DNA of 37,215 nucleotides from an uncultured Acetatifactor sp. GTDB taxonomy: Bacteria; Bacillota; Clostridia; Lachnospirales; Lachnospiraceae. The DNA lies in assembly GCA_910584435.1 (NCBI GenBank), contig CAJUAP010000035.1, positions 1 to 37,215 on the forward strand, in the 5' to 3' direction. The translations under genes and the position numbers were made by a program. This document shows positions 16,124 through 23,961 of this stretch, in pieces. The notes below the pieces were generated by a model, which saw nothing but the letters and a program-made list of their open reading frames with translations, was not told the DNA's origin and searched no databases. Position 1 is the first letter of the stretch, and each line of letters starts with the position of its first letter.

Positions 16124-16180
16124 ATTCACCCGGCATCAGTCCTCCGCAGACAGATTCCTGCGAAGGCTTACCGGGTGAAT
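16124..16180 (-). promoter_or_regulatory. Structured 5' leader hairpin upstream of the LCP gene
   Basis: A perfect 10-bp outer stem (ATTCACCCGG 16124-16133 with 16171-16180) encloses an inner stem CGCAG/CTGCG (16145-16149 with 16158-16162), extended by three further pairs after one mismatch. It ends 33 nt before the start codon. It matches no riboswitch class I can recognise. It could be an attenuator, an RNA-stability element or a protein site. Confidence 0.5.
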
Positions 16181-16274
16181 ACAGAACCATCATAATACAT
16201 CATAGTCAAGATTTCATTTATTGTGACTGTCTTTATTATAAAGAGAACTCATTAGGAAATTATGAAGTAATTTA

Positions 16275-18860
16275 TTAAAATTTCTTAAGATGTGCCGTCA
16301 GCGCCTCATTTTCCACATCTATCCATATAGTATCTCCGGTCTCCACACTGTCTGACAATATCAGCTTTGCCGTCAGCGTCTCCACATACTTTTGAATATA
16401 CCGTTTTAAAGGTCTGGCGCCATAGACCGGATCATAGGCATTCTCCACAATAAAACGCATTGCCTGATCTGTCAATTCCAGCCGCAGATCCCTGTCCTCT
16501 AATCGCCTGTTCAGATCCGCTATAATCAAATCCACAATGCCGCCGATATTTTCTTTCGTCAAAGGCTTGAACAGGATAGTCTCATCCAGCCGGTTTAAGA
16601 ACTCCGGTCTGAAGTGGCCGCGCAGATCATTCATGACCTGTGCTTCCGCATCGGCGCTGATCCGGCCGTCCGCATCAATGCCTTCCAGCAGATACCCTGC
16701 ACCGATATTGGAGGTCATAATCAGAATGGTATTCTTAAAATCCACCGTTCTGCCCTGGGAATCCGTGATTCTGCCGTCATCCAGCACCTGAAGCAGCACA
16801 TTAAACACATCGGGATGGGCCTTCTCTATCTCATCGAAGAGAACCACACTGTATGGCTTTCTGCGGACTGCTTCCGTCAGCTGGCCTCCTTCTTCATATC
16901 CCACATATCCGGGAGGCGCTCCTATAAGCCTGGATACGGAATATTTCTCCATATACTCACTCATATCAATCCGCACCATGTTATTTTCATCATCAAACAG
17001 CGCTGCTGCCAGTGATTTTGCCAGTTCCGTTTTCCCCACGCCCGTAGGCCCCAGAAACAGGAAGGAACCGATTGGTTTGGAGGGATCCTTGATACCCGCC
17101 TTGGACCGGATGATCGCCTCCGTTACTTTGGTAACACCTTCCTCCTGGCCTATGACCCTTCTGTGAAGCTCTTCATCCAGGTGCAGCGTTTTATTCCTCT
17201 CGCTCTCTGTCAATTTTGCAACCGGAATCCCCGTCCACCGGGAAACAATCCTGGAAATCTCTTCATCGGACACTTTCTCACGCACGAGGGACAGCCCCGA
17301 AGCGCCGGCCTGTTCCTCCTGTTCCAACTGTTTCTTCAGCGCCGGCATCCTGCCATAGCTTAATTCCGCGGCTTTCTCCAGATTCCCCTCCATCTGGGCA
17401 ATCTGAATCTCATTGTTCATGGCGTCAATCTCCTCCCGCAGCCTGGAAAGCCTGTCTACGGAAGCCTTTTCATTATCCCATTGGGCCTTTCCTGAGGCGA
17501 ACTTCTCCTTCAGTTCCGCCAGTTCCTTCTGCAGATCTGCCAGACGCTCCTGGCTTAATTTATCTTCCTCCTTCTTCAGCGCCGCCTCTTCAATTTCCAT
17601 CTGCATAATCTTGCGCTGCAGTTCATCCAATTCCGAGGGCATACTGTCCAGCTCCGTCTTAATAAGCGCACAGGCTTCATCCACAAGGTCAATGGCCTTA
17701 TCCGGCAGGAATCTGTCGGAAATATAGCGATGGGAAAGCACCGCTGCGCTGACCAGGGCGTTATCCATGATCTTCACTCCATGGTATACCTCATAGCGCT
17801 CCTTTAATCCTCTCAAAATGGAAATGGTATCTTCCACCGTGGGTTCTTCCACCATAACCGGCTGGAAGCGCCTCTCCAGTGCCGCATCCTTCTCTATATA
17901 CTGCCTGTATTCGTCCAGAGTGGTTGCACCGATACAATGCAGTTCCCCCCTCGCCAGCATGGGCTTGAGCATATTGCCCGCATCAAGCGCCCCGTCCGAC
18001 TTGCCCGCGCCCACAATGGTATGCAGTTCGTCGATAAACAGTATAATCTGACCGTCGCTGTTCTTCACATCCTCCAGCACTGCCTTCAGACGTTCCTCAA
18101 ACTCACCCCTGTACTTGGCGCCCGCAACCAGCGATCCCATGTCCAGGGCAAAAATTTTCTTATCCTTTAATCCCTGCGGCACATCCCCCCTGACAATACG
18201 CTGGGCCAGACCTTCCACCACTGCAGTTTTCCCCACGCCGGGTTCACCGATTAATACTGGATTATTCTTGGTTTTCCTGGAAAGGATGCGGATAATGTTT
18301 CTAATCTCGCTGTCCCTGCCGATCACCGGATCAAGCTTCTGATTCCTGGCTTTCTCCACCAGCTCCTGGCCGTATTTCTCCAATGTGTCATAGGTTGCCT
18401 CCGGATTGTCACTGGTGACTCTCTGATTGCCCCGTACCGTTGAAAGCGCCTGCAGGAAACGTTCCCTGGTAATACCGTATTCCTTCCAGATAAGTCCGAT
18501 TTCCCGGTTGGGATTCTTAAGCATGGCAAGGAACAAATGCTCCACGGATACATACTCATCTCCCAGAAGCTTTGCCTCATTTTCCGCGCCGATCAACACT
18601 TTGTTGAGATCCGCTCCGATGTAGACCTTGCCGCCCTGCACCTTTGTCCTCTTAGCCAGCGCCTGCTCCACACGTTTGATAAAATGCTCCTTCTGGATTT
18701 CCATTTTCTCCACCAGCTTCAAAATCAAGCTGTCTTCCACTGTCAGCAGACTGTACAGCAGATGCTCCTGCTCAATCTCCTGATTTCCATACTCATAGGC
18801 CAGCTTCTCACAGCCTTCCACTGCCTGCATGGATTTCTGCGTAAATTTCTGTATATTCAT
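16275..18860 (-). CDS. clpB: ATP-dependent disaggregase ClpB
   Basis: The 861-residue hexameric AAA+ chaperone dissolves protein aggregates with DnaK after heat or other stress. Domains in order: Clp N-terminal repeat domain (about 1-145), first AAA+ module with Walker A GEPGVGKT (205-212) and Walker B ILFIDELH, the ClpB-specific coiled-coil middle domain (about 400-520), second AAA+ module with Walker A GPTGVGKT and Walker B VLFDEIEKAHPDV, and a C-terminal oligomerisation domain. The middle domain and lack of a ClpP-binding loop motif separate it from ClpC and ClpA. GGAGGG precedes the start. The promoter and a palindrome are at 18914-18956. No partner gene adjoins it. Confidence 0.97.
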   Translation of the reverse strand: MNIQKFTQKSMQAVEGCEKLAYEYGNQEIEQEHLLYSLLTVEDSLILKLVEKMEIQKEHFIKRVEQALAKRTKVQGGKVYIGADLNKVLIGAENEAKLLGDEYVSVEHLFLAMLKNPNREIGLIWKEYGITRERFLQALSTVRGNQRVTSDNPEATYDTLEKYGQELVEKARNQKLDPVIGRDSEIRNIIRILSRKTKNNPVLIGEPGVGKTAVVEGLAQRIVRGDVPQGLKDKKIFALDMGSLVAGAKYRGEFEERLKAVLEDVKNSDGQIILFIDELHTIVGAGKSDGALDAGNMLKPMLARGELHCIGATTLDEYRQYIEKDAALERRFQPVMVEEPTVEDTISILRGLKERYEVYHGVKIMDNALVSAAVLSHRYISDRFLPDKAIDLVDEACALIKTELDSMPSELDELQRKIMQMEIEEAALKKEEDKLSQERLADLQKELAELKEKFASGKAQWDNEKASVDRLSRLREEIDAMNNEIQIAQMEGNLEKAAELSYGRMPALKKQLEQEEQAGASGLSLVREKVSDEEISRIVSRWTGIPVAKLTESERNKTLHLDEELHRRVIGQEEGVTKVTEAIIRSKAGIKDPSKPIGSFLFLGPTGVGKTELAKSLAAALFDDENNMVRIDMSEYMEKYSVSRLIGAPPGYVGYEEGGQLTEAVRRKPYSVVLFDEIEKAHPDVFNVLLQVLDDGRITDSQGRTVDFKNTILIMTSNIGAGYLLEGIDADGRISADAEAQVMNDLRGHFRPEFLNRLDETILFKPLTKENIGGIVDLIIADLNRRLEDRDLRLELTDQAMRFIVENAYDPVYGARPLKRYIQKYVETLTAKLILSDSVETGDTIWIDVENEALTAHLKKF

Positions 18861-18913
18861 ATTGCCCTCCTGTTCCGTCCAAACGGCATATCATTTATGC
18901 AAGTCCTGCTCTT

Positions 18914-18956
18914 TTTGTTCTACAACAAATATAATAAAAATAAATATACATTGCAA
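18914..18956 (-). promoter_or_regulatory. clpB promoter with overlapping palindromic operator candidate
   Basis: Minus-strand TTGCAA (18951-18956), 17-bp spacer, TATATT (18928-18933). Directly on and after the -10 box is the perfect 6-4-6 palindrome TTTGTTGTAGAACAAA (18914-18929). This is neither a CIRCE element nor a CtsR heptamer pair, the usual clpB controls in Firmicutes, so the cognate regulator is unknown. Confidence 0.65.
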
Positions 18957-19032
18957 TAAAGAAATCATAAATATTTTATTAACAATAAAATCCCTGCAGC
19001 AGTCTCATCCAAATGTCTGCCTCTGTCCAAAA

Positions 19033-19225
19033 TTATCCGTCCTTTTCATCCTTGTTATCCGTCCTTTTCATCCTTGACAGGTATTCGTCCTCGTCAATAT
19101 CCTGCATTCGACTTCTGCTCTTTGCATTGTATTTCACCATCAAAAAAGTCCGCAAAATGTCCGTTATCTCTCCGATAGTTCTTAACCACCGTATCAGGCT
19201 TTAGTTTCTGTATATTCTTTGCCAT
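19033..19225 (-). pseudogene. Remnant of an Rpn-family recombination-promoting nuclease
   Basis: From ATG 19225 the frame reads MAKNIQKLKPDTVVKNYRRD then NGHFADFFDG, the start typical of Lachnospiraceae Rpn/PD-(D/E)XK transposase-like proteins (usually about 300 residues), and stops at 19094. A second frame continues with DIDEDEYLSRMKRTD, which resembles a block from the middle of the same family (DEFLSxxKKTD). About 80 residues between the blocks, including the nuclease core, are missing. A perfect 22-bp tandem duplication (19033-19054 and 19055-19076) adds a further frame change. The rest of the 18957-19330 interval shows no gene. Confidence 0.68.
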
Positions 19226-19330
19226 TGAATGTTCCTTTTCCGTTGCCTGCACCCATTATAACATTCCTGCCATAAGTTCTGCAAGCATAATCAAAGAGCT
19301 GCAGTTACGGTAACGGCAGAACACTGAATC

Positions 19331-19376
19331 AAAACGGCCTCAAAACAGGAACTGCTTCCCATTTCAAGGCCGTTTT
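19331..19376 (-). terminator. Terminator of the uxaB-uxaA operon
   Basis: AAAACGGCCT (19331-19340) pairs with AGGCCGTTTT (19367-19376); inside is a smaller GGAA/TTCC stem. On the minus strand the stem ends in TTTT. It lies 70 bp past the uxaA stop. Confidence 0.75.
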
Positions 19377-19409
19377 AAGATACTTTATTTTCTTCTTACA
19401 CTTTTTCAT

Positions 19410-19437
19410 AACAGTTCAGACAGGTCACTGAACTGTT
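19410..19437 (-). terminator. Second hairpin directly after uxaA
   Basis: A perfect 10-bp stem AACAGTTCAG / CTGAACTGTT with an 8-nt loop starts 10 bp after the uxaA stop codon, followed on the minus strand by ATGAAAAAG, without a U tract. It could protect the transcript 3' end ahead of the true terminator at 19331-19376. Confidence 0.5.
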
Positions 19438-19446
19438 GTCTCTTGT

Positions 19447-21132
19447 CTATAACGTCACACCCTGTTTAAATATCGCCATATCATGGAACCCGGCGGCTTC
19501 ACTGCACACCTTCTTACCGGAAGCCACCTCCAGCACATAGTCGAACAAATGCTCCGTCTCATCCTCCATGGTCTCATCCTCCACCAGCACACCCGCATTA
19601 AAATCAATCCAGTTAGATTTCTTTCCTGCCAGCCTGGAATTGGTGGAAATCTTCACCGTGGGCACCGGAGAGGCAAAAGGCGTCCCCCGTCCTGTGGTAA
19701 AGAGTACGATATGAGCGCCCGCCGCCGCCAGCGCCGTAGCCGCCACCAGATCATTCCCCGGTGCACTGAGCAGATTCAGCCCCGGCGTCTGTACGGTCTC
19801 TCCATACTGCAATACTCCCATCACCGGCGCACTGCCCGACTTCTGGGTACAGCCAAGGGATTTATCCTCCAAGGTAGAGATGCCTCCCTTTTTATTTCCC
19901 GGTGAAGGGTTCTCATAAATGGTCTGGTTATGGCTCTTAAAATAATTCTTAAAATCATTGATCAGTGCCACGGTCTGATGGAACAGCTCCTCATTTGCAC
20001 AGCGGTTCATCAAAATGGTCTCTGCCCCGAACATCTCCGGCACTTCTGTCAAAATGGTAGTTCCTCCCTGTGAAATCAGCTTATCAGAGAAACGCCCCAC
20101 CAAAGGATTGGCCGTAATACCCGAAAGCCCGTCGCTGCCGCCGCATTTCATGCCTATGACAAGCCTGCTCACACTGATGGGTTCCCGTTTAAATCCAGCC
20201 GCATAATCGATCAGTCCCTTGATGATTTCCACAGATGCCGCAATCTCATCCTCGTGCTCCTGGGATACCAGGAATTTCACCCTGTTCTCGTCATATTCAC
20301 CGATGTAAGGCTTTAATACATCTATATTGCTGTTCTCACAGCCCAGCCCCAGCACCAGCACACCGCCCGCATTGGGATGATTGATCAGATCCGCCAGTAT
20401 CTTCCTGGTATGCTCCTGATCGTCTCCCATCTGGGAGCAGCCGTAAGGATGGGGAAATGCGATGACTTCCTCCACGGTTCCTTTTACAAAAGCATTGGCC
20501 TGTTTCGCAATGGCAGCGGCCACATTATTTACACAGCCCACTGTAGGGATAATCCATATCTCATTGCGGACACCTGCTTTTCCGTCCGGACGCCGGAATC
20601 CCATAAAGGTCGCTTCTGTGCCATCCTGGCAGCGTTCTCCTGTCTGCACCTGGCTGCTCCCCTGTCCGCTGCCTCCTGCCGGTTCCTGGCTGCTGCCTTC
20701 TCCGCTTTCCCCTGCCCGGGCCCGGCTCTTCGCCTCTGCCTGACTGATGACAGCCTGTACCGGTTCATAGGTATATTCCAGCAGATCCCCTAAGGCAGTC
20801 TTCAGATTATGGGTATGAATCCATGCACCGGCCTTGATATCTTCCTTTGCATTGCCGATGCGGTATCCATACTTAATGACCTCACCGCCCGCAGGAATAT
20901 CGCAGACTGCCATCTTATGGCCTGCCGGAATCTCTTCCAGGGCAGTAACCGCCTTCTCACAGACAGCCCTGCCGCTCTGTACAGCACCGTCTCCTTCCGG
21001 AACACTGTCTCCGCATCCGGCTTCCCCTGCACAGCCGTCCTGCACCTTCACACTGACGGCTGTGCCTGCCGGAATGGCATTCAGCGCCACCACCACATTA
21101 TCGTTATCATTAATTTTTATGAAATTCTGCAT
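19447..21132 (-). CDS. uxaA: Altronate dehydratase
   Basis: Dehydrates D-altronate to 2-keto-3-deoxygluconate, the third step of galacturonate use. The N-terminal SAF-like domain (FIKINDNDNVVVALNAIPAG, later IPAGHKMAVCDIPAG) is followed by the large catalytic domain beginning FMGFRRPDGKAGVRNEIWII and containing PHPYGCSQMGDD, MKCGGSDGLSGITANP and TTGRGTPFASP, all family blocks. At 561 residues it is about 65 longer than usual because of two low-complexity insertions: one near residues 30-55 and one near 137-175 rich in Gly, Ser, Gln and Glu. The start overlaps the uxaB stop by 16 bp, with GAGGG upstream. It belongs to the uxaBA operon under the LacI-type regulator. Confidence 0.93.
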   Translation of the reverse strand: MQNFIKINDNDNVVVALNAIPAGTAVSVKVQDGCAGEAGCGDSVPEGDGAVQSGRAVCEKAVTALEEIPAGHKMAVCDIPAGGEVIKYGYRIGNAKEDIKAGAWIHTHNLKTALGDLLEYTYEPVQAVISQAEAKSRARAGESGEGSSQEPAGGSGQGSSQVQTGERCQDGTEATFMGFRRPDGKAGVRNEIWIIPTVGCVNNVAAAIAKQANAFVKGTVEEVIAFPHPYGCSQMGDDQEHTRKILADLINHPNAGGVLVLGLGCENSNIDVLKPYIGEYDENRVKFLVSQEHEDEIAASVEIIKGLIDYAAGFKREPISVSRLVIGMKCGGSDGLSGITANPLVGRFSDKLISQGGTTILTEVPEMFGAETILMNRCANEELFHQTVALINDFKNYFKSHNQTIYENPSPGNKKGGISTLEDKSLGCTQKSGSAPVMGVLQYGETVQTPGLNLLSAPGNDLVAATALAAAGAHIVLFTTGRGTPFASPVPTVKISTNSRLAGKKSNWIDFNAGVLVEDETMEDETEHLFDYVLEVASGKKVCSEAAGFHDMAIFKQGVTL

Positions 21133-22577
21133 AATGCTGCCCTCATACCGTTTGCCCTGATATCATCCAGGTAACCTGCAACTGCGTCCGTAAGCCCTTC
21201 CACCTGGTTCAAATCCTGCCCGAAGAAGTTCTCGTTTCCAAGGAAAGCAGTTACAAAATCCCGGCTGTCCTTCCGACAGTTGTCGCGGAAGAATTCCAAT
21301 ACATCCATATCGTCCAGAATCTCATACTCCTGTCCGTTGCGGCTGCCGATCAGCGCCTTGCCCCGAATCTCCGTGCCTGTATAGAAAGCCATCAATGCTG
21401 CCAGGGAAAATGCAAGATGTACAGGAAGCTTTCCGAACTTCTCCACGTAGCCGAGAAGGCTGGGCATACATCTTGCCCTCCACTTGGAAACGGAATTCAG
21501 GGAGATGGAAAGCAGCGCGTGCTTTACATAAGGATTATTAAAACGGGTAATCACAGCCTCGGCAAATTCCTTCAGCTCTTCTTCCGGAAGCGTCAGGGTG
21601 GGAATCACCTCATCAAAAATGGTCTTCACCATGAAATTCTTAATGTCCCCATCGTCCATGGACTGCTTCACAATATCATTGCCGCACAGATAGGAAGCCA
21701 GCACAAAGGAAGTATGTGCCCCATTCAGAATACGGACCTTTCTCTGCTTGTAGGGCTTCTGGTTGTCGGTAAAAATAACGGGAAGTCCCGCATCCGGCAG
21801 CGGCAGCTCCCTGCTGATATCCTTAGGACTTTCAATCACCCAGAGAGCGAAGGGCTCGCCTGTCACCAGAATGCGGTCCTCATACCCTAACTTCTCCCAC
21901 TCTTCCTCAATGGTGTCACGGGGATATCCTGTAACGATACGATCCACCAATGTAGACGTAAATACGCACGCCTCGTCCACCCACTTCCTGAAATCATCAC
22001 TCAAGCCCCACAGCTCAATCAGCTGCACCACACACTTCTTCAGCATAATGCCGTTGTCATCAATCAGCTCCACGGGCAGCATCACAAGACCCTTGCCCAT
22101 ATCGCCCTTGAAGGTTTCAAATCTATGATATAAAAATTTCGTCAGCTTGCCCGGAAAAGTCTTGGGCGGATTCCACTCGAACCTGTCCTCCGCATCGAAC
22201 ACAATACCTGCCTCTGTGGTATTGGAAACCACAAAACGAAGGGTATCAATTTCGGCAAGCCCCATATATTTCTCATACTCTGCGCTGGTATCCACAATGT
22301 CCGCAACACTTGTCACCTGCCTGTTCAATACCTTTGCTTCGCCGTCCACAATGCCCCGCAGAGATACGGTATACTGGCAGTCCTGCTTGTGGAAATTCTC
22401 TGTGCTTCCGAATTCAATAGGCTTAATCAGCACAATATCGCCGTCGAACCTGCCCTGTTCATTGGCAATATCAATCATATAGTCTACAAATGCCCGAAGG
22501 AAGTTACCCTCTCCGAACTGTACCACCTTGACGGGCCTCTCTTTTTTGCCTGTCATTGCCTTGTTTAAAACTTCCAT
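21117..22577 (-). CDS. uxaB: Tagaturonate reductase (altronate oxidoreductase)
   Basis: Reduces D-tagaturonate to D-altronate with NADH. The 486-residue protein belongs to the mannitol dehydrogenase superfamily: the N-terminal Rossmann start is VVQFGEGNFLRAFVDYMID, and the conserved NTTEAGI and RILNGAHTSF blocks are present, the latter carrying the family's catalytic region. Fructuronate reductase (UxuB) is a related alternative, but the adjacent altronate dehydratase points to UxaB. It is the first gene of the operon, with a promoter at 22679-22707 and an operator at 22658-22673. Confidence 0.92.
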   Translation of the reverse strand: MEVLNKAMTGKKERPVKVVQFGEGNFLRAFVDYMIDIANEQGRFDGDIVLIKPIEFGSTENFHKQDCQYTVSLRGIVDGEAKVLNRQVTSVADIVDTSAEYEKYMGLAEIDTLRFVVSNTTEAGIVFDAEDRFEWNPPKTFPGKLTKFLYHRFETFKGDMGKGLVMLPVELIDDNGIMLKKCVVQLIELWGLSDDFRKWVDEACVFTSTLVDRIVTGYPRDTIEEEWEKLGYEDRILVTGEPFALWVIESPKDISRELPLPDAGLPVIFTDNQKPYKQRKVRILNGAHTSFVLASYLCGNDIVKQSMDDGDIKNFMVKTIFDEVIPTLTLPEEELKEFAEAVITRFNNPYVKHALLSISLNSVSKWRARCMPSLLGYVEKFGKLPVHLAFSLAALMAFYTGTEIRGKALIGSRNGQEYEILDDMDVLEFFRDNCRKDSRDFVTAFLGNENFFGQDLNQVEGLTDAVAGYLDDIRANGMRAALCRIS

Positions 22578-22657
22578 TTCCTCTCCCTTCTGCCCGCACT
22601 GCGGACATTACATGATTGTATTCGTGCTCTCCTGCATAATACAAAATAGAACGGACT

Positions 22658-22707
22658 ATGTAAGAGCTTACATTCTCTATTTTACTGCCAAACTTTTCTT
22701 TCGTCAA
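22658..22707 (-). promoter_or_regulatory. uxaBA promoter and LacI-type operator O1
   Basis: Minus-strand TTGACG (22702-22707), 17-bp spacer, TAAAAT (22679-22684). The perfect 7-2-7 palindrome ATGTAAGAGCTTACAT (22658-22673) covers the expected transcription start. Its TGTAAG..CTTACA core has the form of LacI-family operators, so binding there would block transcription. Confidence 0.82.
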
Positions 22708-22739
22708 TAAGCACTTTTTCCATTTGTTAAAAAAATATC

Positions 22740-22797
22740 TTGAAAAAGAAGCCGGGTTTGGCTATAATTCAAGTAGGGCTTTTTGTAACCACTTACA
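22740..22797 (+). promoter_or_regulatory. Promoter of the LacI-type regulator with operator O2
   Basis: TTGAAA (22740-22745), 17-bp spacer, TATAAT (22763-22768). TGTAACCACTTACA (22784-22797), a 5-4-5 palindrome sharing TGTAA..TTACA with O1, lies just past the expected start site and before the ribosome binding site. It suggests autoregulation by the same protein. Confidence 0.8.
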
Positions 22798-22812
22798 TTT
22801 AAGGAAAAACCT

Positions 22813-23817
22813 ATGACCATTTATGACATCTCCGAAAAAGCCGGCGTTTCCATCGCCACAGTTTCACGTGTGCTCAACGGCAGCAGAAAAGTCAGCGAGA
22901 AGACCAGGCGCAGGGTTCTGGACATCATTGAGCGGTACGGATATACTCCCAACGCTTTTGCAAGAGGGCTGGGCCTGAACACCATGAAAACCATCGGCAT
23001 CATGTGTGCAGACAGTTCTGATCTATACCTTGCCAAAGGTATCTACTATGTGGAAGAAAAACTGCGCGAGAACGGTTATGACAGCCTTCTCTGCTGCACA
23101 GGGTACGACTTGGAAGCACGTGCCGCCGCCATGAATCTGCTGATCACTAAGAAGGTTGACGGCATTATTATGGTAGGCTCTAATTTTATCTACGAAAAGG
23201 ACAGCGACAACCAATACATCGCCAATGCCGCTGCACAGCTCCCGGTGATGCTGTTAAACGGCGAATTGAACGCCGCCAATGTATACAGTGTGGTTTCCGA
23301 TGATTACACTTCCATGTACAATGCCACGCTTCAAATGATCCACAGCGGCATCCGGGACATTGTGTATTTCTATAATTCCACTTCCTACAGCGGCATGCGC
23401 AAACTGGCAGGATACCGCGCCGCAATGCTTGCGCAGACAGGCAGTACGGAAGGGCTGGAACAATTTTACCGCGGCTCTCATGAAGACATCCATGCCATGA
23501 CCGGATACCTGAAACGCTTACAGGAAACAGGTCTGCAGTTTCATGGTGTGATTGCCGCGGATGACACACTGGCATTGGCCGCTGTAAAATATGCCAGAGA
23601 TGCTCATTACCGGATACCGGAGGACTTTTCCATCTCAGGCTACAATAATTCCATGCTGGTAAACTGCTGTGAACCGGAATTAACCAGTATAGACAATAAA
23701 CTGGAAACCTTATGCCAGCATTTGATTACCATCCTGTTAGGTCTGCTGGAAGGGAAGGAAATGCCGAAGAAGACAGTATTTCCCGGCGAAATTATCAAGA
23801 GAGGCACCACCAGGTAA
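22813..23817 (+). CDS. LacI-family transcriptional regulator of uronate genes
   Basis: The 334-residue protein has the LacI DNA-binding helix-turn-helix at residues 2-22 (TIYDISEKAGVSIATVSRVL) and the hinge (YGYTPNAFARGL), followed by a periplasmic-binding-protein-like effector domain (IGIMCADSSD, VDGIIMVGSN, IAADDTLALAA, FSISGYNNS). It is transcribed divergently from uxaBA, immediately ahead of uxaC, and both promoters carry matching TGTAA palindromes. It is thus the probable repressor of galacturonate or glucuronate catabolism and of itself, relieved by a uronate or pathway intermediate that sequence alone does not identify. AAGGA lies seven bases before the start. Confidence 0.9.
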   Translation: MTIYDISEKAGVSIATVSRVLNGSRKVSEKTRRRVLDIIERYGYTPNAFARGLGLNTMKTIGIMCADSSDLYLAKGIYYVEEKLRENGYDSLLCCTGYDLEARAAAMNLLITKKVDGIIMVGSNFIYEKDSDNQYIANAAAQLPVMLLNGELNAANVYSVVSDDYTSMYNATLQMIHSGIRDIVYFYNSTSYSGMRKLAGYRAAMLAQTGSTEGLEQFYRGSHEDIHAMTGYLKRLQETGLQFHGVIAADDTLALAAVKYARDAHYRIPEDFSISGYNNSMLVNCCEPELTSIDNKLETLCQHLITILLGLLEGKEMPKKTVFPGEIIKRGTTR

Positions 23818-23961
23818 TGCAGCTGTTTTATCACCGCCGTCCCTCTGTTCCTGCGGGCATACGGCAAGAACTCTATACGGGTTCATATTTGACTGGCAGC
23901 AGCCATTATACTGTACCATCGTTAGTAACAATAGTTTAAATATAAATGGAGGGCAATAACA

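Noticed and set aside
16124..16180. Assignment of the LCP leader to a known riboswitch class
   Set aside because: I compared it by eye with fluoride, c-di-GMP, TPP, purine and cobalamin core motifs; none fits. Left as unassigned structured leader.
19013..19204. 63-codon plus-strand frame in the clpB-uxaA gap
   Set aside because: It is antisense to the Rpn remnant, which has family-like sequence on the minus strand.
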